DNA of 64,000 nucleotides, taken from Alcanivorax sp. Its GTDB lineage: Bacteria > Pseudomonadota > Gammaproteobacteria > Pseudomonadales > Alcanivoracaceae. The DNA lies in NCBI GenBank assembly GCA_022565695.1, contig JAIUME010000004.1, positions 1-64,000 on the forward strand, written 5' to 3'. Both the position numbers and the translations under genes were made by a program. Every line of letters starts with the position of its first letter. Positions within the stretch are counted from its first letter, which is position 1. Below the pieces are notes generated by a model, which worked only from the letters and a program-made list of their open reading frames with translations, made no database searches and was not told the DNA's origin. This document shows positions 1-8,500 of the stretch, piece by piece.

Positions 1-2
1 CA

Positions 3-1547
3 GGCGCCATCACAGGCGCCATCACAGGCCCTACCAATATGGCCGTGATGCAGAACGGCGTGCCCTTCGTTAACGGGATGCCTCTGGCACCGGGCACCCA
101 GGTGAACCCGGTCGCCTCCAGTGACCTGCTGGATATGCTCAACCGCCTGCAGCGGGTGGAGCGCTCGCTGCAGCACACACAGGAACGGTCTGACGGCGCC
201 CTCAGTGAGCTGATGGATGACGTGGACGTGCGTGCCGAGCTGGCGGATCTGCTGGAAAGCGAGCGGGGCGCCGACAGCGTGCATGCGCTGGATCAGGCCG
301 ATGATGACGTCATCAACCTGGTCTCCATGCTGTTCGACTTCATTCTGGATGACCAGGGCCTGGCCATGGACATCAAGGCCCTGATCGGTCGTTTGCAGAT
401 TCCGTTGCTGAAAGTCGCCATCGCAGACAAGACGTTTTTCAGCAACGACGATCATGCCGCCCGGCAGTTGCTCAATGTGCTGGCGCGCGCCGGCGCCCAG
501 TGGAGCCCGGATCAGGGCACTGACGATGAGCTGTACCAGCAGATCGAAGCCGCCGTGTTCCGCATCCTTAACGACTATCAGGAAGATGTGGGGCTGTTTG
601 CCATACTGCTGCAGGAGTTCGAGACATTCTTTGCCCGGCAGAGCGCCCGCACCCAGCGGGTGGAAGAGCGGGTCCGTGAAGTCGAGGAGGGCAGGGCCCG
701 GGCGGAAACCGCACGGCTGGCGGTGACAGAGGCCCTGGATCAGCGCGTGGCGGGCCGTGAGTTGCCGGATGTCGCAGTGCGCCTGCTGCGTCAGGCCTGG
801 CAACAGGTGCTGTACCTGACCCATCTGCGCGAGGGCAGTGACAGCGAACTCTGGGCGCGCGACATCAAGGTGGTGGATGCGGTGGTCTGGAGTGTGCTGG
901 CGCACCGGGATCAGGAGGCGCTGAACCGCCTCAAGGGGCTGAGCCCGAAACTGCTCAACAGTCTCCAGGCCGGCTTCGAACGTATCAGCTACGACCCTAT
1001 GGAGTCCCGTGATCTGCTGCGTGGCCTGCAAGGCGTGCATGAAGCACTGCTCAGCGGTCTGGACACCGAGCGCGTGGCGGTGGCCCCGGAGCAACCGGCG
1101 GTGCAGGCGGAGATCGCCGCAGCCATGGCGTTCCCGCAGCAGGGCGGGAATGTGGCAGGGAATGGGACGGATAGTGCGACAGATAGCGTGACAGAGGCGG
1201 AAGCACGCACACCGGCAAGCCCGGACGTCGAGACCCTGCCGCAACTGCCAGATGATCATCCCCAGGTCCGCACCATGCGCGGTCTGCGGACCGGTCAGTG
1301 GGTCGAATTTGCGGCGGGTGATCAGCCTGGCAGTGGCCAGCGCTGCAAGCTGGCGGCCAACCTGCGTGGCGGTGACAAGCTGGTGTTCATCAATCGTCGT
1401 GGCATCAAGGTGTGTGAGCACAGCGCCATGAGCCTGGCCATTGCGTTGCAGCAAGGTAGCGCTACACTGATTGAAGAGGGCGCCCTGTTTGACCGGGCTC
1501 TGGAGGCCGTGATCGGCGATCTGCGCAGCAGGCAGCAGCGCGTCTGA
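3..1547 (+). CDS. DUF1631 family protein, 3' part (truncated by window start)
   Basis: The reading frame is open to the left edge (first complete codon at 3), so this is the C-terminal part, about 514 residues, of a larger protein. The first ATG at 39 is probably internal. The acidic, helix-rich body and the C-terminal segment with the motifs TGQWVEF, KLAANLRGGDKLVF and FINRRG resemble the C-terminus of DUF1631 proteins, which is PilZ-like. The function is unknown. In Pseudomonas a DUF1631 gene also lies directly upstream of ampD, which supports the call. The first 29 bases are a 12-bp tandem repeat that gives a Gly-Ala-Ile-Thr repeat in the protein. Confidence 0.8.
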   Translation, partial: GAITGAITGPTNMAVMQNGVPFVNGMPLAPGTQVNPVASSDLLDMLNRLQRVERSLQHTQERSDGALSELMDDVDVRAELADLLESERGADSVHALDQADDDVINLVSMLFDFILDDQGLAMDIKALIGRLQIPLLKVAIADKTFFSNDDHAARQLLNVLARAGAQWSPDQGTDDELYQQIEAAVFRILNDYQEDVGLFAILLQEFETFFARQSARTQRVEERVREVEEGRARAETARLAVTEALDQRVAGRELPDVAVRLLRQAWQQVLYLTHLREGSDSELWARDIKVVDAVVWSVLAHRDQEALNRLKGLSPKLLNSLQAGFERISYDPMESRDLLRGLQGVHEALLSGLDTERVAVAPEQPAVQAEIAAAMAFPQQGGNVAGNGTDSATDSVTEAEARTPASPDVETLPQLPDDHPQVRTMRGLRTGQWVEFAAGDQPGSGQRCKLAANLRGGDKLVFINRRGIKVCEHSAMSLAIALQQGSATLIEEGALFDRALEAVIGDLRSRQQRV

Positions 1548-1579
1548 GGCACACGCATTCCGGGGCTGGCACACGCGGC

Positions 1580-1621
1580 GTCCTGCAGCGAATGTCCTGT
1601 AGCCAGTGTCCTGCAGCCACA
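1580..1621 (+). repeat. Three copies of a degenerate 14-bp tandem repeat
   Basis: Three consecutive 14-bp units (1580-1593, 1594-1607, 1608-1621) share the core GTCCTG(C/T)AGC. They fill most of the 86-bp gap between the DUF1631 gene and ampD and end just before the ampD ribosome-binding site. The likely origin is slippage; no function is evident. Confidence 0.75.
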
Positions 1622-1633
1622 TAAGGATGGTAC

Positions 1634-2212
1634 GTGCTCACCCTCGATAACCACTGGGTCACCCAGGCCCGGCATATCCCTTCCCCCAATGCCAATGCGC
1701 GGCCCGATCCCGCCGATATCCGCCTGATCGTGGTGCACAACATCAGCCTGCCGCCGGAGGAATTCGGTGGTCCCTATGTGGATCAGTTGTTCAGCAATTG
1801 CCTGGACCCTGACGCGCATCCCTATTTCGCCACCATTGCCCATCTCAAGGTGTCGGCCCATTTCCTGATTTGCCGGGATGGCGAGCTGCGCCAATACGTT
1901 TCCTGCGATCAGCGTGCCTGGCATGCCGGGCAGTCCGCCTGGCGCGGTGAAGCGAATTGCAATGATTTTGCCATTGGTATCGAGCTGGAAGGGGCTGATA
2001 CTGTGCCTTTTACGGCAGCACAGTATGATCAGCTTGTGCAGCTCATCCAGGCATTGCGGCAGACCTACCCAGGTATCGCAGCAGATGCGATAGTGGGCCA
2101 TGAACATATAGCGCCGGGGCGCAAGACGGACCCCGGCCCGGCATTCGATTGGGACGGGCTCTGGCGCCGGTTGGCGGCGCACGGCGGCCCGGGGGAGAAC
2201 AGGACGTCATGA
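1634..2212 (+). CDS. ampD: 1,6-anhydro-N-acetylmuramyl-L-alanine amidase AmpD
   Basis: 192-residue cytoplasmic zinc amidase that cleaves the stem peptide from anhydro-muropeptides during peptidoglycan recycling, which keeps AmpR-type beta-lactamase inducers low. The three family zinc ligands are visible: His35 (VVHN), His156 (GHEHIAPGRK) and Asp166 (KTDPGPAFDW), almost the same positions as His34/His154/Asp164 in E. coli. Length is normal. I chose the GTG start at 1634 because AAGGA lies 6 bases upstream and the preceding ATG is in another frame. Its stop overlaps the ampE start (ATGA), so the two are translationally coupled. Confidence 0.96.
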   Translation: MLTLDNHWVTQARHIPSPNANARPDPADIRLIVVHNISLPPEEFGGPYVDQLFSNCLDPDAHPYFATIAHLKVSAHFLICRDGELRQYVSCDQRAWHAGQSAWRGEANCNDFAIGIELEGADTVPFTAAQYDQLVQLIQALRQTYPGIAADAIVGHEHIAPGRKTDPGPAFDWDGLWRRLAAHGGPGENRTS

Positions 2213-3162
2213 AACTGGTTGTCTTATTGGTAGTGCTGGCGCTGCGGCGCCTGGACATGGCCTGGCCGCAGGCCTTCCTCGGCCGTGAGCGGTTTGCTCA
2301 GATGCTGGCGCCCTGGCGTGCCCGGGTGGATGACATGGGCCTGCCCCCGGCGCTGGCGCCGATCGTGCGCTGGCTGTTGTTGGTGCTGGTGCCGGTGATC
2401 GTCGTGGCGCTGCTGATGTGTCTGCTGCATAACGTGCTGTGGGGCCTGCCAGGGTTCATCGCCGGCGGCGTACTGTTGCTGTGGCTGCTCGGGGCAGAGA
2501 GTGAATTCCGGCAACAGGAAGACCTGCTGGCCCGGGGCCGCATGAACGACCCGGACGAATTTGCCGAGACCGCCGAGCGCCATTTCGGTGTTGATGAGGG
2601 CGAGTACGGACAGGAGCACGAGCAAGAACACGAATATGAGGCATATCAGGAACCGGTCCTGGCCGGTCCTGCGCAGCCGGGTTATTTCGCCCGCTTGTAT
2701 CGCCGTATTCTGCGGCAGGATGCGTTGCAGCTTTTCGCCACGGTGTTCTGGCTGATTGCGCTGGGTTACTGGGCGGCGCTGTTGTATGTGCTCAACCTGA
2801 CCCTGGTGCGTGACGAGAATACCCACGGCAGCGAGGCAGAAAGCGAGCCGAGCCCGGCGCGCCTGCTGCATATGGCCCTGTTCTGGATGCCATCTCGTCT
2901 GCTGGTGTTGTGTCTGGCGCTGGCCGGCAATTTCGGTCGCGTGGCGGATGCGGTCAGTGGCCGTGTCTGGCGGCTGGATGATGGCGAAGCATTGCTCGGC
3001 AAGGCACTCGAAGGCGCGCTGGACAAGCCGGCGCCGGACGCCAGCACACAAGACCAGTTTCAGGCGGGTGTTGACCGGCTGGAAGAGTTGCAGGGCGTCT
3101 TGCTGCGTTGTCTTGCCATCTGGCTGATTCTTGCGGCGGTGTGGATCGTTACTACAGGTTAA
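2209..3162 (+). CDS. ampE: AmpE inner-membrane protein
   Basis: 317 residues from the ATG at 2209, which overlaps the ampD stop and has a GGAG/AGGA ribosome-binding region just upstream. An in-frame upstream start at 2149 would lie inside ampD and is less likely. Several hydrophobic segments are visible (near the start, around residues 60-100, 175-195, 225-245, and at the C-terminus), as expected for AmpE, a membrane protein linked with AmpD in sensing muropeptide recycling. An acidic loop rich in Glu, His and Tyr lies around residues 125-145. The exact biochemical role of AmpE is not known. Confidence 0.9.
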   Translation: MKLVVLLVVLALRRLDMAWPQAFLGRERFAQMLAPWRARVDDMGLPPALAPIVRWLLLVLVPVIVVALLMCLLHNVLWGLPGFIAGGVLLLWLLGAESEFRQQEDLLARGRMNDPDEFAETAERHFGVDEGEYGQEHEQEHEYEAYQEPVLAGPAQPGYFARLYRRILRQDALQLFATVFWLIALGYWAALLYVLNLTLVRDENTHGSEAESEPSPARLLHMALFWMPSRLLVLCLALAGNFGRVADAVSGRVWRLDDGEALLGKALEGALDKPAPDASTQDQFQAGVDRLEELQGVLLRCLAIWLILAAVWIVTTG

Positions 3163-3233
3163 TCGCTATCAGGGGCTGAGGAAGCATTGACCGGAAGTGA
3201 TACTTCTTCACGCTGCTTTGATCGAAAGTCGCA

Positions 3234-3262
3234 TTGACCCCTGTGGGCGACTATCCTAGTGT
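3234..3262 (+). promoter_or_regulatory. Candidate sigma70 promoter of aceEF
   Basis: TTGACC (3234-3239) and TAGTGT (3257-3262) are separated by 17 bases. This is a moderate match to a -35/-10 pair in the 241-bp gap before aceE. It would start transcription near 3269 and give a leader of about 135 nt. No PdhR-type operator could be recognised with confidence. Confidence 0.35.
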
Positions 3263-3267
3263 AAAGC

Positions 3268-3292
3268 GCGGTTTGCCTACCCGGCAGGCCGC
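3268..3292 (+). promoter_or_regulatory. First hairpin in the aceE upstream region
   Basis: A 10-bp stem (3268-3277 with 3283-3292) forms with two G-U wobbles around a 5-base loop. It sits at or just after the candidate start site, so it could be an operator dyad or an RNA structure. There is no following T-run, so it is not a standard terminator. Confidence 0.45.
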
Positions 3293-3323
3293 TTGCAAAG
3301 TTATTGGTGCATCGCACTGTATC

Positions 3324-3351
3324 ACCGGTAACTTCATGAAAAGTTGCCGGT
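3324..3351 (+). promoter_or_regulatory. Second hairpin in the aceE leader
   Basis: An 11-bp stem (3324-3334 with 3341-3351) forms with one G-U pair and the loop CATGAA. It lies about 50 bases before the aceE start, is stable, and is not followed by a T-run. It is a candidate cis-regulatory or mRNA-stability element of the aceEF transcript. Confidence 0.5.
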
Positions 3352-3403
3352 CGGGTGACCCCCGGCCGGCTACGACGGGACAGCGAAAAAGGACGCATTG
3401 CCC

Positions 3404-6091
3404 ATGGCGACACGTAGTGTGCTAGGTAACACCCTGTTTGATGGTTTCTTTGATGATACCGATCCACAGGAAACCAGCGAATGGCTTGAGGCGCTGGCCT
3501 CGATTGTCGAGAACGAAGGCCCGGAGCGGGCCACCTGGTTGCTCAACCGGTTAACGGATGTCGCCCAGAACCAGGGCCTTTATCGCGCCCACCTTCACAC
3601 CCCCTATCTCAACACCATCAGCACCCGTGACGAAGCGCCGTTCCCCGGCGATATGTTCATGGAGCGGCAGATTCGCTCGCTGGTGCGCTGGAATGCATTG
3701 GCGACCGTCATGCGCGCCAATCTCGATGACGACGAACTGGGCGGCCATATCGCCTCCTTCGCGTCCTCCGCCACGTTGTATGACGTCGGCATGAATCATT
3801 TCTTCCGTGCGCCCACCGAAAGCCATGGTGGCGACCTGATCTATTATCAGGGGCACTCGGCGCCCGGCATTTATGCCCGCGCCTATCTCGAAGGCCGCAT
3901 CACGGAAGAGCAGTTGGACAATTTCCGCCGTGAGGTGGATGGCAAGGGGCTGTCGTCTTACCCGCACCCCTGGCTGATGCCGGATTTCTGGCAGTTCCCC
4001 ACGGTATCCATGGGGCTGGGCCCAATCCAGGCGATCTATCAGGCGCACATCATGAAGTACCTGGAGAATCGCGAGATGATTCCGTCCCAGCGCCGCAAGG
4101 TCTGGGCGTTTCTCGGTGACGGCGAAATGGATGAGCCGGAATCCCTGGGTGCCTTGTCCATGGCGGGCCGTGAACATCTGGATAATCTGATCTTTGTGGT
4201 CAACTGTAATCTGCAGCGCCTCGACGGGCCGGTGCGCGGTAATGGCAAGATCATCCAGGAACTCGAAGGGCTGTTCCGTGGTGCAGGCTGGAACGTCATC
4301 AAGGTGGTCTGGGGTCGTCAGTGGGATCCGCTGCTGGAGCGGGATACCGAGGGCGTCCTGCGTCGTCGCATGGAAGAGTGTGTGGATGGCGAATACCAGG
4401 CCTACAAGAAAAACGGTGGCGCCTATACCCGCGAGCATTTTTTCGGCAAGTATCCTGAATTGTCCAAGCTGGTGGAGCATCTTTCCGATGAAGAAATCTA
4501 CCAGCTCAATCGTGGCGGCCATGATCCGTTCAAGGTGTACGCGGCCTACCACGCAGCGGTAAACCATACCGGGCAGCCGACGGTCATTCTGGCCAAGACG
4601 GTCAAGGGTTACGCCACCGGTGCCGGTGAGGCGACCAACAAGACCCACCAGATGAAAAAGCTGGATGTGGACAGCCTCAAGGATTTCCGTGATCGCTTCA
4701 ATATGCCGTTCTCCGACAAGGAGCTGACGGAGCTGCCCTACTACCGGCCGGAAGAAGACAGCCCCGAACTGCGCTATATGCGCGAGAAACGCGGCGCCCT
4801 GGGCGGCAGCGTGCCGGTACGGCGCAAGCAAAGTGAAAAGCTCGAGGTGCCGGATCTCGGATTGTTTGGCAATTTCCTGGAAGGCAGTGGTGAGCGGGCG
4901 ATTTCCACCACCATGGCGTTCGTGCGCATGATGTCCTCGCTGATCAAGCAGAAGGGCATTGGCGATCGTGTCGTGCCGATTGTGCCGGATGAAGCGCGTA
5001 CCTTCGGCATGGAAGGCATGTTCCGGCAGCTGGGCATCTATTCGTCCGGCGGCCAGAAGTATGAGCCGGAAGACGCCGGCCAGGTGATGTATTACCGCGA
5101 GGACAAGCAGGGCCGGATTCTCGAGGAAGGCATCAACGAGGCAGGTGCCATGTCGGCATGGATGGCGGCGGCCACCAGTTACAGCAGCCACAACTTCCCA
5201 CTGGTGCCGTTCTATATCTATTACTCCATGTTCGGTTTCCAGCGCGTGGGCGATCTGGCCTGGGCGGCGGGCGATATGCAGGCACGGGGCTTTCTGCTCG
5301 GTGCCACCGCCGGGCGTACCACGCTCAACGGCGAAGGCTTGCAGCATCAGGACGGCCACAGCCATATCCTCTCCAGCACGGTGCCCAACTGCATCAGCTA
5401 TGACCCGGCCTATGCCTACGAGCTGGCGGTGATTCTGCAGGATGGCCTGCGGCGCATGTATGCCGAGCAGGAAAACGTCTTCTATTACATCACCCTGATG
5501 AACGAAAACTATGTGCATCGGGGTATGCCGAAGGGCGCGGAAGAAGGCATCCGCAAAGGCATGTATCTGCTCCAGGGCAGCGAGCGCAACGTCAAGAAAA
5601 AGGTGCAGTTGCTGGGTGCCGGGACGATTTTGCGCGAAGTGGAAGCCGCCGCCGAAATACTGCTGGACGTCTATGGCGTCGAGTCTGATATCTGGAGTGT
5701 GACCAGCTTCAACGAGCTGCGCCGCGATGGGATGCAGGCGCAGCGCTGGAACATGCTTCACCCGCAGGAAGAAGCACGCCGCTGTTGGGTCCAGACATGT
5801 CTGCAAAACAGACAGGGCCCGGTGATCGCGGCCACCGACTACATGAAGTTGTATGCCGACCAGATCAGGCCGTATATCGAGGCGCCCTATCTGGTATTGG
5901 GCACCGACGGCTTTGGTCGCAGTGACTCCCGTGCAAAACTGCGGCAGTTCTTCGAGGTGGATCGCTACTTCGTTGTGCTGGCAGCCCTGACCGGGCTGGC
6001 CGACAAGGGCGTGATCGGTCGCAGCAAGGTGGCTGATGCCATAAAACGTTTCGGCATTGATGCGGAAAAACCCTATCCGCCGAGCGTCTGA
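3404..6091 (+). CDS. aceE: Pyruvate dehydrogenase E1 component, homodimeric type
   Basis: 895 residues, the usual length for the single-chain alpha2 E1. It decarboxylates pyruvate with thiamine diphosphate and transfers the acetyl group to the lipoyl domains of AceF. The ThDP/Mg motif GDGEMDEPES with the following NLIFVVNCNLQRLDGPVRGN region is clear, as is the C-terminal transketolase-like part (FYIYYSMFGFQRVGDLAW, QHQDGHSH). ATG 3404 is preferred over the upstream TTG at 3398 because AAAAAGGA lies about 10 bases before it. aceF follows after 22 bases and is probably co-transcribed. Confidence 0.98.
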   Translation: MATRSVLGNTLFDGFFDDTDPQETSEWLEALASIVENEGPERATWLLNRLTDVAQNQGLYRAHLHTPYLNTISTRDEAPFPGDMFMERQIRSLVRWNALATVMRANLDDDELGGHIASFASSATLYDVGMNHFFRAPTESHGGDLIYYQGHSAPGIYARAYLEGRITEEQLDNFRREVDGKGLSSYPHPWLMPDFWQFPTVSMGLGPIQAIYQAHIMKYLENREMIPSQRRKVWAFLGDGEMDEPESLGALSMAGREHLDNLIFVVNCNLQRLDGPVRGNGKIIQELEGLFRGAGWNVIKVVWGRQWDPLLERDTEGVLRRRMEECVDGEYQAYKKNGGAYTREHFFGKYPELSKLVEHLSDEEIYQLNRGGHDPFKVYAAYHAAVNHTGQPTVILAKTVKGYATGAGEATNKTHQMKKLDVDSLKDFRDRFNMPFSDKELTELPYYRPEEDSPELRYMREKRGALGGSVPVRRKQSEKLEVPDLGLFGNFLEGSGERAISTTMAFVRMMSSLIKQKGIGDRVVPIVPDEARTFGMEGMFRQLGIYSSGGQKYEPEDAGQVMYYREDKQGRILEEGINEAGAMSAWMAAATSYSSHNFPLVPFYIYYSMFGFQRVGDLAWAAGDMQARGFLLGATAGRTTLNGEGLQHQDGHSHILSSTVPNCISYDPAYAYELAVILQDGLRRMYAEQENVFYYITLMNENYVHRGMPKGAEEGIRKGMYLLQGSERNVKKKVQLLGAGTILREVEAAAEILLDVYGVESDIWSVTSFNELRRDGMQAQRWNMLHPQEEARRCWVQTCLQNRQGPVIAATDYMKLYADQIRPYIEAPYLVLGTDGFGRSDSRAKLRQFFEVDRYFVVLAALTGLADKGVIGRSKVADAIKRFGIDAEKPYPPSV

Positions 6092-6113
6092 ATTTCATGA
6101 TAAGGAGTCACGC

Positions 6114-7844
6114 GTGAGCGTTGAAATTATCAAGGTACCCGACACGGGCGGCAGTGATCCTGTCGATGTGATCGAGGTATCCGTCAAGACCGGCGACAGT
6201 ATCGTGCCGGAAGATACCATCGTGGTGCTGGAATCCGACAAGGCGACGGTGGAAGTGCCTGCGCCGCTCGGTGGCAAGGTCGGCAAGCTGCTGGTCAGCG
6301 TGGGTGATCGGGTCAAGGAAGGCGATCCACTGGTGGAAGTGGAGACCGGCGACAGCCAGTCCGACAAACCGGATGCTGAGAAAAAGGGCTCTGGCAAAGT
6401 GAGCTCTGCAGAAAGCACCTCGAAAGACTCTGCCAAGGACACAGCCAAGAAGAAAAGCAAAGACGCGGCAGAGCAGAAGCCTGCCGCCGCGAAGAAATCC
6501 ACGGGAAAAAGCACCAGCGAAGAGCAGATTCGCGTGCCTGATCTGGGCGACATCAGCGACGCCGAACTGATCGAACTGCTGGTCAAGGAAGGCGACGAGC
6601 TGGAAGCCGAGCAGGTGCTGGGCGTGCTGGAATCCGACAAGGCATCACTGGAAATTCCTGCCCCGAAAGCCGGGCGGGTGGTGTCACTGACGGCAAAAAT
6701 CGGCGACAAGCTGAGCACCGGTGACGTGCTGATGACGATCTCCGTTTCCGGCGAGTCATCAGCTGATGCCGAGGATGAGAGCGAGAGCAACGCGACATCT
6801 GCTGACGCTGCGTCGGAAAAACAGAGCACGTCTCCCTCTTCTGCTGAACAGTCTTCGCCAGGACAGTCGCAGCAACCTGCTGCACAGAAAAAAGCAGATC
6901 AAGGCGCCACCCTGACAAAACCCTCCGGGCCTGTGCATGCAGGGCCGGCAGTCCGCAAGCTGGCCCGTGAGCTGGGCGCGGATCTCGGGCAGATCACCGG
7001 CACCGGCCCAAGGGCACGGATTCTCAAGGAAGATGTGCATGCGCACGTCAAGACGCTGCTCACCGAACGGCCCACCGCAGCAGCGGCAGCGGGCGTTGAG
7101 CTACCGCAAATCGATTTCAGTAAATTTGGCCCCACAGAGCAGGTCGAGCTGAACAAGCTGCGCCGGGTCTCCGCCGCCAACCTGCATCGCAGCTGGATCA
7201 CGGTGCCCCATGTGACCCAGTTTGACGAAGCGGATATCACGGATCTGGAAGCCTTCCGCCAGGCAGAAAATGCGCGTCTGGCGAAGATGGCCAAAGCCAC
7301 AGGCAAGGATGCCGGCAAGTTGACCATGCTGGCGTTTCTGGTCAAGGCCTCCGCTGTGGCGCTGCGAGAGTTTCCGAATTTCAACAGTTCGCTGGCGCTG
7401 TCCGGTGATGCACTGATCTACAAGCAGTACATCAATATCGGTGTCGCCGTGGACACGCCGAACGGCTTGGTGGTACCGGTGATCCGTGATGCGGATCAGA
7501 AAGGCATTCTGGCGGTCGCCCGGGAAATGGGTGAGCTGGCGGAAAAAGCCCGCAATCGCAAGCTGGCCCCGGGCGACATGCAGGGCGGCAGTTTCAGTAT
7601 TTCATCGCTGGGTGGCATTGGTGGCACGGCGTTTACGCCGATTGTGAACTGGCCGGAAGTCGCGATTCTGGGCGTCAGCCGTACGCAGAAAAAGCCGGTG
7701 TGGGATGGCGAAGCCTTCCAGCCCCGGGACATGCTGCCGTTGTCCTTGTCCTATGATCACCGGGTCATCGATGGTGCCGACGCCGCACGCTTCACCAGCT
7801 ACCTCTGCGAAGTCCTCACCGATCTCCGCCGCGCTTTGTTGTAA
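6114..7844 (+). CDS. aceF: Dihydrolipoyllysine acetyltransferase, E2 of pyruvate dehydrogenase
   Basis: 576 residues from the GTG at 6114, preceded by TAAGGAG. Domain order: lipoyl domain 1 (residues about 2-75, lysine in SDKATVE), an acidic Lys/Ser/Ala-rich linker, lipoyl domain 2 (about 135-210, SDKASLE), a Ser/Gln/Ala linker, the E1/E3-binding domain (GPAVRKLAREL to GTGPRARILKEDV, about 285-320), and the acetyltransferase domain ending with the catalytic HRVIDGADAARF. Two lipoyl domains match the Pseudomonas type rather than the three of E. coli. No lpd gene follows, so E3 must be encoded elsewhere. Confidence 0.98.
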   Translation: MSVEIIKVPDTGGSDPVDVIEVSVKTGDSIVPEDTIVVLESDKATVEVPAPLGGKVGKLLVSVGDRVKEGDPLVEVETGDSQSDKPDAEKKGSGKVSSAESTSKDSAKDTAKKKSKDAAEQKPAAAKKSTGKSTSEEQIRVPDLGDISDAELIELLVKEGDELEAEQVLGVLESDKASLEIPAPKAGRVVSLTAKIGDKLSTGDVLMTISVSGESSADAEDESESNATSADAASEKQSTSPSSAEQSSPGQSQQPAAQKKADQGATLTKPSGPVHAGPAVRKLARELGADLGQITGTGPRARILKEDVHAHVKTLLTERPTAAAAAGVELPQIDFSKFGPTEQVELNKLRRVSAANLHRSWITVPHVTQFDEADITDLEAFRQAENARLAKMAKATGKDAGKLTMLAFLVKASAVALREFPNFNSSLALSGDALIYKQYINIGVAVDTPNGLVVPVIRDADQKGILAVAREMGELAEKARNRKLAPGDMQGGSFSISSLGGIGGTAFTPIVNWPEVAILGVSRTQKKPVWDGEAFQPRDMLPLSLSYDHRVIDGADAARFTSYLCEVLTDLRRALL

Positions 7845-7883
7845 CCCGGTGAATGCAGGTGGTGTGTAGGAGTGTGGGGCGTA

Positions 7884-7994
7884 CGTAGGGTGTGCTGAGC
7901 GCAGCGAAGCGCACCACATGTCCCAGATAACCACCATATTACGGCAGTGATCCGGAGCATATGGTGCGCTTCGCGTTGCTCAGCACACCCTACG
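7884..7994. repeat. REP-like extragenic palindrome after aceF
   Basis: Two 37-bp arms (7884-7920 and 7958-7994) are inverted copies with 33 of 37 positions matching, around a 37-bp centre. The arm core GTAGGGTGTGCTGAGC with GCGAAGCGCACCA resembles a widespread class of proteobacterial REP/palindromic units. It sits at the convergent junction between aceF and the Spy-like gene, so it may also end transcription from both sides. Confidence 0.8.
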
Positions 7995-8013
7995 CATACC
8001 CTACGGGTACGGG

Positions 8014-8415
8014 TTAGCTTTGGGTGCGGTGGTGGCGGCGCGGTTTGTCGCCGCGGCGGCGTTCGTTGCCGGTGCGTTCGGCGCGGTTTTCCCGGCGTTC
8101 GGCGTGTTGCTGCCAGCGCTCGCGGCGCTCGGTCTGCAGGGCTGCCATTTTCTCTTTCTGTTCACTGTCGAGCACGCTGGCGATCTTGCTGCGGGTTTCG
8201 GCGTGAACCTGTGCCATGGCCTGGCGCTGTTCTGCCTGAATATCACGCAGGGCCTGTTGCTGGTTGTCGGTCAGTGACAGTTGCTCGGCCATGCGCTCGA
8301 ACCGTTTTTCGGCATGTGCCTGGCGGTCGTAGCCACGTTGTCCGTCACGGTCCGCGATGGCGGCGCCGGAAGAGAGGGTCAGTACGGAAAGGCCGATAAT
8401 CAGTGCTTGTTTCAT
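8014..8415 (-). CDS. Spy/CpxP-like periplasmic protein with LTxxQ motif
   Basis: 133 residues with a signal peptide (MKQALIIGLSVLTLSSG...AIA), then a basic, helical, Gln/Arg-rich body with the family motif LSLTDNQQ and a very basic Arg/His tail. Spy/CpxP proteins are small periplasmic chaperones or sensors of envelope stress. I chose the inner ATG at 8415 because AGGAG lies 6 bases upstream; the ATG at 8421 touches the AGGAG. It is downstream of a BaeSR-like two-component pair, and in E. coli BaeR controls spy, so regulation by this pair is a reasonable inference. Confidence 0.75.
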   Translation of the reverse strand: MKQALIIGLSVLTLSSGAAIADRDGQRGYDRQAHAEKRFERMAEQLSLTDNQQQALRDIQAEQRQAMAQVHAETRSKIASVLDSEQKEKMAALQTERRERWQQHAERRENRAERTGNERRRGDKPRRHHRTQS

Positions 8416-8500
8416 ATCCATCTCCTGGGAAGTCTCGTGTTCAACAAGGCCAGTCTCTCCCCGGACTGTGCAAGCACTATGCAGCAATTGCGGAACCGTC

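Noticed and set aside
3163..3403. PdhR-type operator before aceE
   Set aside because: ATTGGT and ACCGGT are present but not as a properly spaced dyad.
3551..5806. Long open frame on the minus strand opposite aceE (751 codons)
   Set aside because: It lies wholly antisense to aceE and has the Ala/His/Gln/Arg-rich composition of a shadow frame in GC-rich DNA; no domain or ribosome-binding site.
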